Shown here: one piece after another, positions 37,653-49,195 of the stretch
Numbering within the stretch: position 1 is the first letter of the stretch
Layout: every line of letters begins with the position of its first letter
Source: Fagopyrum homotropicum
Taxonomy: Eukaryota > Streptophyta > Magnoliopsida > Caryophyllales > Polygonaceae
DNA length: 64,000 nucleotides
Assembly: GCA_033239125.1 (NCBI GenBank)
Contig: BSWB01000005.1
Location: forward strand, 146,502,494-146,566,493
Direction: 5' to 3'
Notes under the pieces: model-generated
The model's database searches: none
Seen by the model: only the letters and a program-made list of their open reading frames with translations
What the model was told of the DNA's origin: nothing
Translations under genes and position numbers: made by a program

Positions 37653-37688
37653 ATGCTTGTTGGCCATGGCGGAAGTTCGATTCCCTAA
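37653..37688 (+). promoter_or_regulatory. uORF overlapping the BTB start codon
   Basis: The ATG at 37653 opens an 11-codon frame ending in TAA at 37686-37688. It overlaps the main ATG (37666) in another frame. The main ATG has a near-ideal GCCATGG context, so leaky scanning past the weak GAATGC context is expected. Confidence 0.55.
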
Positions 37689-39407
37689 GGTAGATCCAAG
37701 AGAAACCAAAATTAGGAATGTACCAATTGCTGTTACACCTGAGGGTTTCTGGTGTTGTCCTTCACCTGTGATGTTTCAGAAGACTTTGAAAGCACAGTCT
37801 CCTGTTAATAAACCCAAGCCTGTATCTCCTCCAATACCAAAATCTCCTTCTGTTCATAGAAAGCAGAGTTCTATAACTGAGAAAAAGATGAGCTCAAGCC
37901 CACCAAAACCCAAGCCTGTGATAGCTGAAGAACAGAAGGGTTTGAATGTTGAGAATCCTGGCTCAAATGGGCCTGTGACAACTGAAAGAGCGGCGAGGAA
38001 CAAGGGTGACCGTGAGAGTGTGTCAAGGAAGGTTTCAATTGAGTTTGGCGAAACCGGGACTAGTGATTTGAAGATTGTGTTAGTTGGGAAACAGGGTTTT
38101 TTGGTGAAGTTGAATGTTCATAAGGATGTTCTTGTGGAAAACAGTAGTTTCTTTGCTCAGAAGCTGTGTTCGGTCGGTCGGACTGTGGGTTCTCTTGAAG
38201 TTGAGGATTGTGATGATGTTGAGGGTTATGTCGAAACGGTTGGATTGATGTATTGTAAAGATATGAAGCTGAGATTGATCAAGCAAAGTGTTCAGAGAGT
38301 TCTTCAGATTCTCAAGGTATAATGATTTGCATATGTAACTGTAGTTTATGAGATCATGAACATAAAATTACATAATTATGTTTTGGATAAACTCGTTTGA
38401 ATTCTTTGTAGGTTGCAGAGGCAATTGGGTTTAGTGGATGCATTCAATCTTGCTTAGATTACCTGGAGGCCGTGCCTTGGATTGGGGAAGAGGAAGAAGA
38501 AAAGGTTGTATCCACAGTCCGGCGCCTTAAGAGTACTAGAGCCGGGGTGACAGTGTCCCCGGTGCTAAAACGTGTGTCTTCTGATACCTCTAAGCCTCAT
38601 AAGGACACCCTCTCCCACATTTTGGACCTTGTCTTGAAAAGTACCGAGGAAAGAAGCAGACGAGAAATGAAATTAGTCGTACTCAACCTTCTAAGAGAGA
38701 ACAACAGCAACAGCAACAACAAGAGCGGATTCCTGTCCTCGGAATCCTCTAATTTGACATCTGATATTTGCTATGAAACAATATACAAGTCCTGCAAAAC
38801 CTCTCTGAGCTCCATTCTGTTGCTGTTTAGGGAGGCGACTGAGCCGGAGTTTGAAAAAGAGTCTCTAACAAAGCAGATTGCCCTGGAGGCTGATAACTTG
38901 TCATGGCTGCTTGAGATTTTAGTCGACAGACGAGCAGCTGATGAGTTTGCAGTGATGTGGGCCGGACAGGATGAGCTGGCATCCTTTCATGCTAAGCTGC
39001 CGACGATGACAAGGTTCCACATCAGCTGTATAACTGCTAGGTTGTTTGTTGGAATAGGGAAAGGCGAACTCTTACCTTGTAAGGATATTCGTCACACGTT
39101 GTTGAAGACATGGTTAGAGCCGTTGATGGGAGACTACAACTGGTTACAACATGGATGTCGTTCGTTTGATCGTAAGGCCGTGGAAGAGGGCATTGGAAGG
39201 ACGATTTTGACCCTGCCATTAGAGGATCAGCAGAGCATCTTGCTCTCTTGGTTGGGTAGTTTCCTCAAATCAGGGGACAAGTGTCCAAATCTTCAAAGGG
39301 CATTTGAGGTGTGGTGGAGGAGAACTTTCATTAAGCCTCATGTTGAGCCTCGGCCGATTAATAGCCTTTCGGATCACTTGATGATGACTGAGAATGAAGT
39401 AGATTAG
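37666..39407 (+). CDS. BTB/POZ domain protein (At1g63850-like), 548 aa, 2 exons
   Basis: Exons 37666-38316 and 38412-39407 with a GT..AG intron of 95 bp give 548 residues, matching the length I recall for Arabidopsis At1g63850. The start was chosen for its GCCATGG context and because it precedes the conserved MAEVRFPKVDPRE opening. Residues about 50-115 are a Pro/Ser/Lys-rich linker. The BTB fold lies at about 122-215 (DLKIVLVGKQGFLVKLNVHK, SSFFAQKL). The C-terminal half is the plant-specific helical region of this family (AEAIGFSGCIQSCLDYLEAVPW; WLGSFLKSGDKCPNLQRAFEVWW near the end). BTB proteins of this kind are thought to be CUL3 ubiquitin-ligase adaptors; no substrate can be inferred. Convergent with the CID gene, with 765 bp between stop codons. 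Confidence 0.92.
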
Positions 39408-39610
39408 TTGCTTCATCTGATTGTGTAGGTAAAATGTTAACAGGAGTGGTTGATTGCTTTTGTGTGCTTTTGTTTGATGATTTTGCCTTCTGATTTTCAA
39501 GGCCAAATGGAGAGTGTTAAGGAAAGACAACACTTGATGATCCTAACTATCTGGTAGGAGTTGATACTTCTGTTTTCAGCGAAAACTCGGGCTCTTGCTT
39601 CTGTGTCCGC

Positions 39611-39652
39611 CATGGGAGAGTCAGTATCATAGCTGTGTGAGAATCCTCTGTA
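39611..39652 (+). repeat. Left arm of a 42-bp inverted repeat (BTB 3' UTR)
   Basis: Pairs with 39814-39855 with one mismatch in 42 bases. It lies 204 nt after the BTB stop and before a likely polyadenylation signal (AATAATAGAAA, about 39707), so it should be in the BTB mRNA. Confidence 0.85.
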
Positions 39653-39813
39653 ATTTAACAGCATGCAGTATAGCTGTTGTTTTTTATTTGGTTTGCACTT
39701 GTGAATTAATAATAGAAATGTATGCTTCCATTGATTGATTGCCTTCTTTTGTTCTATATCTTAAACTATTATAACAGAAAAAGGAGAATTTAATCTTGTG
39801 ACCTAAAATCACT

Positions 39814-39855
39814 TACAGAGGATTCTCACACAGCTATGATACTGAATCTCCCATG
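39814..39855 (-). repeat. Right arm of the 42-bp inverted repeat (CID 3' flank)
   Basis: Inverted copy of 39611-39652. Read on the minus strand it lies 318 nt after the CID stop, so a CID transcript reaching this far would carry the same-sense 42-nt sequence as the BTB mRNA. Confidence 0.85.
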
Positions 39856-40172
39856 AAAAAAAACAGAAACAAAAAAAAACATGAGGAACTAAGTGAATGA
39901 TCAAACTCTTAAGGGTCAATGTAAAAATGTATACAACAAAGCCTAATCCATCACTTTACACTATAATTAACTGCTGAAAACAGCTAGAAACCAAATCAGT
40001 AACAATGAAGAAAGACCAACAAGTGAACACAAAACCTGTGTTTCCTGTACTTACAACATCATTCAGCAGCTTTGAACTTTTCTATCAGGTTCTATTCAAC
40101 ACTATACTTTCAGCTAGCTATGCCCTTTTAAATAAGAACTCTTTTTTCATCAAAACTTTCTAAAATGATTCA

Positions 40173-43100
40173 CTAAGACTGGGGAGGGTGGGAATAGTAT
40201 ACCACCCCTGGTGGTTGAAGCGGGCGGAAGCTAGGAGGTCCTTGTGGCGGCTGATGTGTCATTTGCATCATTTGTGGTTGCTGGGTCATCTGCATTTGTT
40301 GAAGTGGCGGCATCAAGGGAATAGGTGGTCCTGGTGGAAGGGGAGGGAAACCCGGAAGGTTGCCAAAACCATAAGCATTCGGTTGTGGCTGAGAGAAATT
40401 CTGAGATGAGACATTAGGAAGCAACTGATAGGGAGACTGCGCTCCCGGACTTTGATGGGGTACCAGCACAGATTGATAGGGGTGGTTATTTGGTGAAGGT
40501 GCCGGACCTGGTAGCATATGGAAAGTAGGATCCGAGGTTGGCATATGAGTTGAATGTACAACAGGCACAGAGGCGGTTGTTGTTGCACCAGTATTCTTTG
40601 CTGCTTCAGCTGCAAATGTTGATAGGACAGAACTCATGATCAGTTGTGAGTTTCTAGAGGATGTAAGCTTGTCTACAACCTCAGCTGCCATGTCCGCTGG
40701 TGTCTTGGACTTGTTCCCTCCGTTTGCAGTTCCGTTATCCGAGGGTGCTTTAGGAGGAGTGATATACTTTTCATCAGTAAGCCGCTTTCTCATTTCATTA
40801 ACTACCTCAGCTTGGGCCTGTGCTAACTGAAACTCCACAATATAGTATATATTAGTTTTAGATATAGTGGTTACCAGCATTTTAAAGAAAAACATATCAG
40901 CCATGAATGTGAAAAACATGTTGATATACCTCGATCAGTGTATGAATATTCTCCAGTTCAGATTCCTGCAGGTAACCGGAAATTAGAATCAAATGATATC
41001 ATGAAACTTGGTACGAAATTCCAAATTCAACAAGTAATACCTGTTCTTGTAATGCTTCTCTTAACTGTGAAACAAGTACCACCCTATTTGCTTCAAAAGC
41101 TTTAAGTTTCTCAACACACTGTTTTAGAGTAGTTTCTTCTGCTTCTAACTTGACAGCCAATATTTTCCGTCTTGGATCCTTTGCTGAAAGACAGAATTAA
41201 GCAGGACTTAGAACTATAATCACATGATTTGTATAAGAAAAAGAAAGTGAGAAGCTACAAGTAAATGCTGGTTTGCAGATTGTGGCTTACCGTGATGACA
41301 AGCACTGTCAACATCTTGCTCCACCTTTCTCACGTGACTAACTGCAGATGTGCATTTACTCATCTCTACATCCTCACTGGAATGATCGCTAAGAACTGAG
41401 TGAAAAGCTGATACGATTTTTTCAGCTGGACCCCCAATGGACAATTTCTAATTGAAGATTAACAGATAATCAGCAACTCGTATATTTTCTCATGAACAAG
41501 AGAGAAAATATGAAGTTTGAATATTCTAACTGATGAAAGACAGTTTGAGAAACAACTTGGATGATCAGATTTTCGGTGCTTACTGTTTTAATGGACCTGG
41601 TGTCTCTCTTCACAATTTTAACCGATCGTGATCTTTTCTTGTCCAACTCCAAGGGTGGAGGCAGTTCTCCCTCAAGCATCACATCTTTAAGATTACGAGT
41701 GCGAGATCCAAACACCTTCCTTTCATCCCATATGGTAACCTGTGGAAAAAGTATTAGGAATTACAATATTGATTTGTAACAAGTAAATGTGAGAGAAGAT
41801 TGGTCTAATAAGGCCTTTTTTTATCGCTGATACAAATTAGGTCCTTGTTAATTTAAGATAATTTTTAATTCTAGAAATACTTGATTAAAGGGTTGAAAAG
41901 GGGCCCTAGTTTGTCTCCTAATAAACAAAAATACATGTTTGACGCTACATTAGACAAAAAAGGCCTATAGCAGGCTCAGTCGAACGGATAAGAAAAGACT
42001 TAACCAATTCACTCTAAATGCAAGGCTCAGTGCGTTGATCTAAACTGAAGATCCAACCAGACCAATGAAGCACTGAATCCTTTCATCCCATTGACTATTG
42101 TGAACTAAATCAAGGTTCAGAGAAACATAGAGTAAACCTAATGATGTACCAAGGTTCAAACTTGATGATTATACTAGCCCTGCAGAGATTTACATCTGGG
42201 ATTCCGATGTAGGCAAAACATCATTTATTTGACGTAAGCAGAGAGAACAAATGTGGCAAACAATGGGCTGAAAAACAAGATCAACGTTTCTTAATCAAAG
42301 AAATAGAAGTGCTGATTTTCAATAGCTTAACCATATTACAACAGTGTGAAATCAATCTACCTACCAAAGAGACAGGAGAAAGATGCTTACCAATCTAGTC
42401 ACAACAGTCTTTCCTCGTTCATCTCCATTTTCTGACACATCTTTGATAGCTTCCGGCAAAACCTTCCAGAACTCGGTGACGAATTCATTACCTTTACGCT
42501 TGCTATTCTGAAGGATGTCATTTGCAAGATACAAAAGGGGGATTTTCTGAGAAAGTTGAGAACTTTGAAACTGCTTGAGCCACGTAGCAACAACCACTTC
42601 CGCCTTGCTTTGATGAAATATACACCAATGTGATAATGCTTTGATAGAGTTAAGGAATTGGACAATTTCATACTTCAATTTGAATACAGTAAAACATACA
42701 TATATGTTTTATACATCAGGCAGCACAACAGTTCAATTGTTGATTAACTAGGGGGAGGGGGTGTGGGGAAAGCATGAGATTTGACATAGATATGTGGCAA
42801 ATTTGTCTTTTTGAGCATAATATGTTTGCACTAAAAGCGCAAAAGTAGAAGTTTAACTTTTGACAACATCATAAGCTAAAATGGTAAATCAAATTCATGA
42901 TAGGATGGAATTTACAGATTCTAAAAAGTTTCAACTGAAAAAAACATATCAGTATTATTGTTCTTATAGTAAACTAGTTAGCTTTATAATGACACCAGTG
43001 TCACAGATATTGACATGTAAAGATGCTCATTACTTATATACATTAAAAACTCAAATTAGAAGCAAGGCCCCACAAATCAAACAACGATTACTAAGTGACA

Positions 43101-44621
43101 CCGGGCTGAACAGTAGTTAACAAGTTAGGACAATATAGAACGCAAGTCTTCAATGCTAGGTTTTTTTTCGCCGTACAGTGCTCAGATTGCGATAACAGAC
43201 CCTTTTGTCATCAAATACTTGGTTTGTGTTTGGGAAACTGGCTTATTTTCTATGTACTTCAGCAATAAACTCAACACCCAAGTATTTATAAATAGTTAAA
43301 ACTGAGGTATTTACAAGTAGTATGTAAATAGATGTCCTAAAATGACAACTGATTATATAAAACACGTACTTATAATGAATAAGATGCTTTATAAGTATAT
43401 GCGCCAAAACAACCTTACTTGGTTTGTGTTTGGGAAACTGGCTTATTTTCTATGTACTTCAGCAATAAACTCAACACCCAAGTATTTATAAATAGTTAAA
43501 ACTGAGGTATTTACAAGTAGTATGTAAATAGATGTCCTAAAATGACAACTGATTATATAAAACACGTACTTATAATGAATAAGATGCTTTAAGAATGACC
43601 ATAGATATGGTAACAGTGAGTAATAACAGTTACACCGCGGGAGGCTATAAAGGAGCAATATCTATGGAAAGACTTCCATTCAGGAAGACAATAAGCACAA
43701 TCAACCCCTTCAACTATACCTGGATGGAAATAAATTACTCCCGAATAATAAGCAAGGAAACTCACAGATGCATGAATTCTAGAAAGTTTCTGCTGAAAAA
43801 ACTTGACGGAATTACAGTTCCAAGAGGAAACTGCTTAGCTTTATAATGGCACCGAGGTCAGAAAGGTTGACAAGTAAAGGTAGTTAATTTTGGGGTTTCG
43901 CCGGAAAAGCTAAAAATAATATTGTCAGGTTCACACTTACCTACATACGTTACACCCACACGCCTATTTTCCGATGTGGGATAGTAGACAGATGCACAAA
44001 AGTCAACAAATAAGTTAGCACATTCAAGACTGAAGTTTTTCACAAACAGAAAAGTAGGACGCAAAGACCCACAAATTAAAGGTTATATACTGACAAGTTA
44101 ATGAGCCGAGACTGAGGAGTTAATATGTTACAACAACATTAGTATGATTCCTTTAGTGCAAGGTTTTCTTATAACATACAATGTACCACAAAAGGTGCAT
44201 TTAGCCTAGATAAAAAAATCAAGCATATCCATCCACTTTTCTAGGTTCAAGTATTACCTACAGTTGCCATAAAATTATGTATGTGTCTAATGATGGAAGG
44301 GCGATGAAAACATATGTTTTCCACCATTTGAAGGCCTTATTTTCACCTAATTTCTGATTAAATAGGAGGGAAAGCAAAATCATAGTCAAAACCCTACTAT
44401 GAATTTAAAATTCTGACTTCTACATGAAAACAAGAGGACAACAAATCAAGAGAAAAGAGCTAAGACTCCTAAGAGACGATCAAGAGATAAAATTTCAATC
44501 TTCTCAGGTAAGACGAACATAAATGTGAAAGGATACTTTCAATGCATTGTTGGGTGCTGTTGAGCTTGGAGAGCTTATCAGCCAAAACTTGCTCGCTAAA
44601 GACGCTATTCACAGTATTCAT
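40173..44621 (-). CDS. CID (RPR) domain protein, RPRD1/Rtt103-like, 492 aa, 7 coding exons
   Basis: Coding exons in transcript order: 44621-44537, 42638-42391, 41739-41584, 41447-41291, 41183-41041, 40965-40930 (36 nt), 40826-40173. All junctions are GT..AG in frame; 492 residues. Residues about 5-130 are the CID fold (FSEQVLADKLSKLNSTQQCIE, LSHWCIFHQSKAEVVVATWL, KIPLLYLANDILQNSKRKG, EFVTEFWKVLP, WDERKVFGSR). This fold binds the phosphorylated RNA polymerase II C-terminal repeat and links transcription to 3'-end processing in the nucleus. An acidic/basic linker, a coiled coil (about 216-290, KLEAEETTLKQCVEKLKAFE, QAQAEVVNEMRKRL) and a Pro/Gln/Met-rich tail follow. The coiled coil suggests dimerisation, as in RPRD proteins. 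Intron 1 is 1.9 kb and full of repeats. The ENTH/VHS label often given to plant homologues is an older name for a similar fold. Confidence 0.92.
43216..43391 (+). repeat. 176-bp direct repeat in CID intron 1, copy 1
   Basis: Appears identical to 43416-43591 by eye; the spacer between copies is 24 bp, giving an exact 200-bp period. Non-coding. Confidence 0.92.
43416..43591 (+). repeat. 176-bp direct repeat in CID intron 1, copy 2
   Basis: Second copy of 43216-43391. No difference was found on reading, implying a very recent duplication or an assembly artefact. Confidence 0.92.
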
Positions 44622-45400
44622 CCCAGCAGCACAAATGTTTATTCAAAAAACCCCAGAATCTTCGATCAGGCACAAGTCAAGCTGAACCAATAAGAAAAAC
44701 TGCAAATTGTAATCTTCAGACGAACTCTTTCACCATTCTAATAATCGCTGGCCTTTCGTTCTCGTATAAATCAAATGTAAACCCTAAAAAGAACCGCACA
44801 AGCTGAAAATGGAAATAAATTGGCCAAATTCTATCGCCTCCAAAACCCTAACAGGAACCAGAAGTGCAGCCTTTGACCGTCAAAACCCTAAAATTAAAAA
44901 GAGCAGTAATTTTATTTTTCAACTCACCTGCAACAATCAGGCGTTGAGAAACTACGCAAATCTAGATAGCATAAGAAAAATGCACCACGATTGAGCAATT
45001 TTTATCCCGCCAAGGAAGAGTATTGAACCCGAAACTTAGCAAGCTTCGAAATTGAGTAAATTAAAACAAAAAACCTAGATCAACAAGCATTGTTATACAA
45101 ATTGATGGAAAGAGGGAGTGAGTAAAGACCTCGAGAAGCAGATGAGCGTTGTTGAAACCGAAGTTTCGCTAAGGAGATTGAAGAGATGAGAAGTTTGAGT
45201 TAAATTCAACAGAGAGGTGAATCTGTCCTGAGAAGAATAGAGCAACAAGCAAAACGCATGGTTCGGGTGGAGATGGAGAGAGCAAAGGGAAGTGTTTTGC
45301 GGGTGCAGACGCCAGAGGCGCAGAGGAGAGAGACAACTATGAAGGACTGTAGGCGAGGGTGTTTGTCTGTAGCGATACGACAATATTTCACTTCGACAGG
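44622..45400 (-). promoter_or_regulatory. 5' UTR and promoter of the CID gene
   Basis: CT-rich leader-like sequence on the minus strand at 45390-45130. A 5'-UTR intron is plausible: acceptor TTGGTTCAG|CTTGAC at about 44685; possible donors at about 45130 or 44930 (GCAG|GTGAGT). An upstream ATG at 45259 opens a 17-codon frame. Exact leader structure uncertain. Confidence 0.4.
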
Positions 45401-46865
45401 AGAAAAAGGCCAGTTGGGCCGGACTGGGCTTCTTATTGGGCCTCTTGTTTAGCCCATTAATAATCAGTTTTGTTTGGGCTGAGATTTTGGGCTACATTTT
45501 AACCCGTGTTATGGGTAAAAAAGCCCGAAGCTCGTATAAATGTATGATGTATAAGGACAATTGTCCATATAAAAAAAATACCATTATGCCTTGAATGTCA
45601 CACCTCCCAACGTCAATCAAAGATTGAGAGACGAAGTTTTCTCGTCTTGGGTCCGGAGGGACGGTGTGCTAAAATGACCCTAATGACAATAAAGAGCTTA
45701 ACGATGATGAATAAAGAATTTCGCATGGGTTTTGTGTGAGAAAGGTCGCTTGCATTGCATTCGGGAGTTGTGACCATGCTTGAACAAGAGTTTGAGAACT
45801 TGAGCAATGCGAGGGGGTGACGCCCCTTTATAACCCAAGGGCACTCGTTACGAGGATTCGGATTTATACAAGTCTAAAAGTGAACGTACTCTTGTTGGTT
45901 AGTTTCTATATATGCAAGGTTATGGCCAAGTCTACATAGCTTTGTATGGTTGTAGAGAATTTTGTTTCCATCATACGAGAATTGTGTGGTTGTAAACAAA
46001 ATTATCTCTTATTGGACTTGTCGACTTATAGAAATTGACGTACTACGTATGGATATAAACAGTAGTTCTCCCACATGATTGGATTAATCGACCGTTAAAC
46101 ATTGGGCTCGTTCAATTTTTGGACACATGCGCTGGAACAATTTGTCGGGCATATTTACGGTGGGTTACAGCCAAAACCAACGCCGGAAACGAGAGTACTA
46201 GTTTCTTGGTTATGAGTCATACAATTTGATATACTCATATGTATTAAATGATTTTTCAATAATTGAGAAATTAGTGTCGAAGATAAGTGTATTACATGCA
46301 CCTTGAGAGATTTTAATGGTGGAGGTTTTTTCCCATATCGATAGTGGAGAGATTGGTGATACACCATATATATTGAGAGATGCATATTGTGGTAAAATAA
46401 TTTATGGAGAAACGTTCTAGCATTTCCTAGGCCACACGCGTGTGTGGTGTGGTGTGGTGCGGTATGTCGGTTTAGGTTGAGGGCCTTCTGGACTCGATAT
46501 TGGGTTGGTCAGTGATCATCTTATCCTCCACTCATTCTAAACACAACCAACGCCTCAAGTAATGATCTCCTGCTCTCATAGGTTGATAAATCACCAATCA
46601 TCATTTTCATTCCTTCAAATAGTTTAACCTCATGTAGGTGAGTTATGGGAAATGAACAGGGTGAAGTGGAGGATGGACAATCACCGTATTAGATGAGTTA
46701 TGGGAAATGAAGAGGGTGGAGTGGAGGATAAACAATCACATAACGACCTTATCTCACGTTAGATAGATAAAATTTAAGTTAAAATTTCAACATCAATCAT
46801 CCTCAAATAAACCCATTATCATTCAAACATAATTGGATTAAAACTTTGATACTCAATAAGTTATA
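45401..46865. other. Spacer with possible LTR relic and a 55-bp tandem pair
   Basis: At about 45597, TGTCACACCTCCCAACG resembles the start of gypsy-type LTRs, but no matching end was found. At 46637-46740 a 55-bp unit (GAGTTATGGGAAATGAACAG...) occurs twice in tandem with a few differences. No gene seen. Confidence 0.4.
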
Positions 46866-47040
46866 GGGTTTGTTTGGCATGCATGAGAGATTATTTTGGT
46901 ATTATTATTTTCACTAATATCCTAATAATCTGATAATCCATATTTATTTGGATACTTTTTGGGTCAAAATAATCCCACAAATAATATGAGTACAATAATT
47001 CCTTCAACAACCCCATATTTCAGTCCCACCGAACGCACCC
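46866..47040. mobile_element. MITE, 175 bp, 3-bp ATA duplication
   Basis: The left end GGGTTTGTTTGGCATGCATG and the right end, whose reverse complement is GGGTGCGTTCGGTGGGACTG, form imperfect terminal inverted repeats. They are flanked by ATA at 46863-46865 and 47041-47043. AT-rich core without coding capacity; probably PIF/Harbinger-like. Confidence 0.65.
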
Positions 47041-47968
47041 ATAGTTAGGTGGAGAGACAAAGGCTTGTAAGTTATAAATAATCAATGGGTACGGATATAG
47101 TCCCCACCGAAAATATAAATAGTAACTTTCCTTCTTTGTATATATTTCCTCTCTCTAGTTCATATTCTCATGTATGCCTTCCTCCTTCAAACCTATCTTA
47201 TTTTCTCTAAGTTCCTTTTCAATTTCATATTATCTTTCGGATTAAAACTTGCCTAATAAGACCATAACACAACACTCCACCATCTTTGATTACTCCAATT
47301 TTGATACAAACTTTATACCAAAGTAGCAAGTAGATGATTTAAGTCAAACACCATGAAGGAACACCAACCAATAATTGAGAATCAATCTCACACTCTTTTT
47401 TTTACCATCCCAAACAAGTTGAAAGCCTTTTTGGAAGCCTTAGACACAACAAATCTCTCTACATTACACAAAGTTACGAACCCATTAATCCGCACCATAC
47501 GGTAAACTTTCGGTTATTACGATCAGAATGCAATAAGTGAGAAAAACAACCAAAAAAATTGATAATTCGCTTATTTTTCTTAAAATTATAACTACCAATA
47601 GATTCTTGTTAAACACGAGTGTTACATTAGTCTCAACTTAAATGAAACTCTCCCTTCCAAATAAGGTGTGAGCCTTTTGGAAGCATTAGACAAACAAAAT
47701 TCTATATAGTACACAAAGTCACCAACTCATTAATCCACTGCGATCCTATCAAATGAAAAAAAAAAAAAAATCACTTTTCTAAATTCTCACCGATTGTTGT
47801 CACGTCAGATTCAACATAATCACGACAAAAATTGTCATTCTCAATCTTCATCCAACCACAAACAATAAATATTTTCTCTAGGCCGTTTGATTGCTCTCCA
47901 AAATGAAAACGCAAAGCAAAAACTTTGAAAAAAAGACATAAGTAACTTAAAATATCATCTATAAAGGG
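47041..47968. other. Spacer with a diverged duplication
   Basis: Segments at about 47408-47500 and 47650-47745 share AGCCTTTTTGGAAGC(C/A)TTAGACA and CATTAATCC phrases, an old local duplication. No gene seen. Confidence 0.4.
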
Positions 47969-48110
47969 TTTTTTTTTTGAAGAGGTAATTAGGTCACCCG
48001 GTTCGATCGGTTTTGCCGATTTACGTCCGGACCGGGTAGTAAATCGTGGCCCATTGTTGGAGGATAGATTAATCACTTAAGAGTCTAGCACCACATCCCA
48101 CTAGACCAAC
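47969..48110 (-). mobile_element. tRNA-derived SINE, copy 3 (internal deletion)
   Basis: On the minus strand it opens with GTTGGTCTAGTGGGATGTGG, matching the head of copy 2. It skips the B-box region, then resumes at the GGCCCACGATTTAC segment, the stem-loop and a 10-nt poly(A) tail (plus-strand T run, 47969-47978). The first 12-14 nt of the family head are missing, and no perfect target-site duplication was found. Confidence 0.75.
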
Positions 48111-48865
48111 ATATAAGCTCAACTAAGTTTCATAAATGGATATTGTATACGATCGTTTTGTTTCCTTTTTTTAACTATTACTTTAGGTTAAACTAACATA
48201 TAAGCTCAACGAAATTTCATTAATAACTAATTCACCGACTTTATATAATAGACTCAAAATCTCTCAATTTCAGACGTACGACTATCAACCAAACGGAGCC
48301 TATCAAATTGGCGCCATTATTGGGTAGAGGCGCCATTAAAGAATCTGTTAGCAAGTTGCAAGACTCACAAAGATCATATTCCATGGAAGATCCTCTCCAT
48401 TGATGAACAGAATCACACAGAGAATATTAGCTTGCAATCAGTAAAGGTAGTCTTCTTGTTTATTACTTTTTCTCAAAGTTAATCAAGTTTTTTGCTAATA
48501 AATAGATATTGTATTTGTAAAACCAATTATTTATTTGGCTTTTTTTAGTATTGCTTTCTTTCTAAATTCTTTTTCCTAGTGTTATACACGAAAGGTTTTA
48601 GGGTTAATTTGGTATGATTATTATGATATAAAAAATCAGTTTTGAAATTGTTCTTTCTTGTGTTTGTAGTAAAAATGGACTAGTTCAACATTACTATTTT
48701 GTGATCCAAACCGGTGTTTTAACACAGATTTTCAATTTATTGTTTAATCTGAACATCATATTTTAGAAATTATACTGGATTATTTCTCATTTTATTTAGA
48801 TTTTTTAACATGCACTTACTTCAACAATCCGCTAATTCTTTATTGTTTGAGTTTGGTCTATTGAG
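48111..48865. other. Spacer
   Basis: A repeated phrase, AACATATAAGCTCAAC(T/G)AA, occurs at 48108 and 48194. GGCGCCATTA is repeated at 48311 and 48330. A gene-leader-like stretch at 48340-48450 is not followed by a coding frame. Confidence 0.35.
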
Positions 48866-49195
48866 TAAGCATGTTCGCGGGTCGGATCCGCCGGGTCGAG
48901 GGTCCGGGAAGGGTGACCCGGACCCGGACCCGTGTAAAAGGTCAACCCGACGGGTTGGCTACCCGTTGGGTCACGGGTCAAACCCGGCGGGTTGGCCCTT
49001 TTACTTAAAAACCCGATTTTTTTATAAAAAAAAGAGAAGAAAAGGCATGACCCGGGGGGTCGACCCGCCAACGCTATTTTAGCCGTTGGATCTTTTTTTT
49101 TTTCAAAATTGGCCGGTGCCGGGTCGACCTGCCGGGTCACTCACGGGTCAAAACCCGTCATGTCACGGGTAACCTGTGACCCGTGGACATGCTTA
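48866..49195. mobile_element. hAT-like non-autonomous element, 330 bp, CCCGGGT-rich
   Basis: Terminal inverted repeats TAAGCATGTTCGCGGGTC (left) and TAAGCATGTCCACGGGTC (right, reverse-complemented). They are flanked by an 8-bp duplication, CTATTGAG (48858-48865) and CTATCGAG (49196-49203), with one difference. The core is packed with GACCCG/CGGGTC motifs in both directions. 8-bp duplications are typical of hAT. The long frames on both strands are by-products of the GC-rich repeats. Confidence 0.75.

Noticed and set aside
45206..45391. Minus-strand frames of 61-96 residues upstream of the CID ATG
   Set aside because: They lie in the CT-rich leader and have no family match. Treated as 5' UTR with possible uORFs.
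46637..46740. CRISPR-like direct repeats
   Set aside because: Only two tandem copies with no spacers, in a plant nuclear genome. Simple tandem duplication.
48810..49140. Overlapping frames of 90-102 residues on both strands
   Set aside because: Products of the CCCGGGT-rich hAT-like element, with repetitive DPDP/GPG composition.
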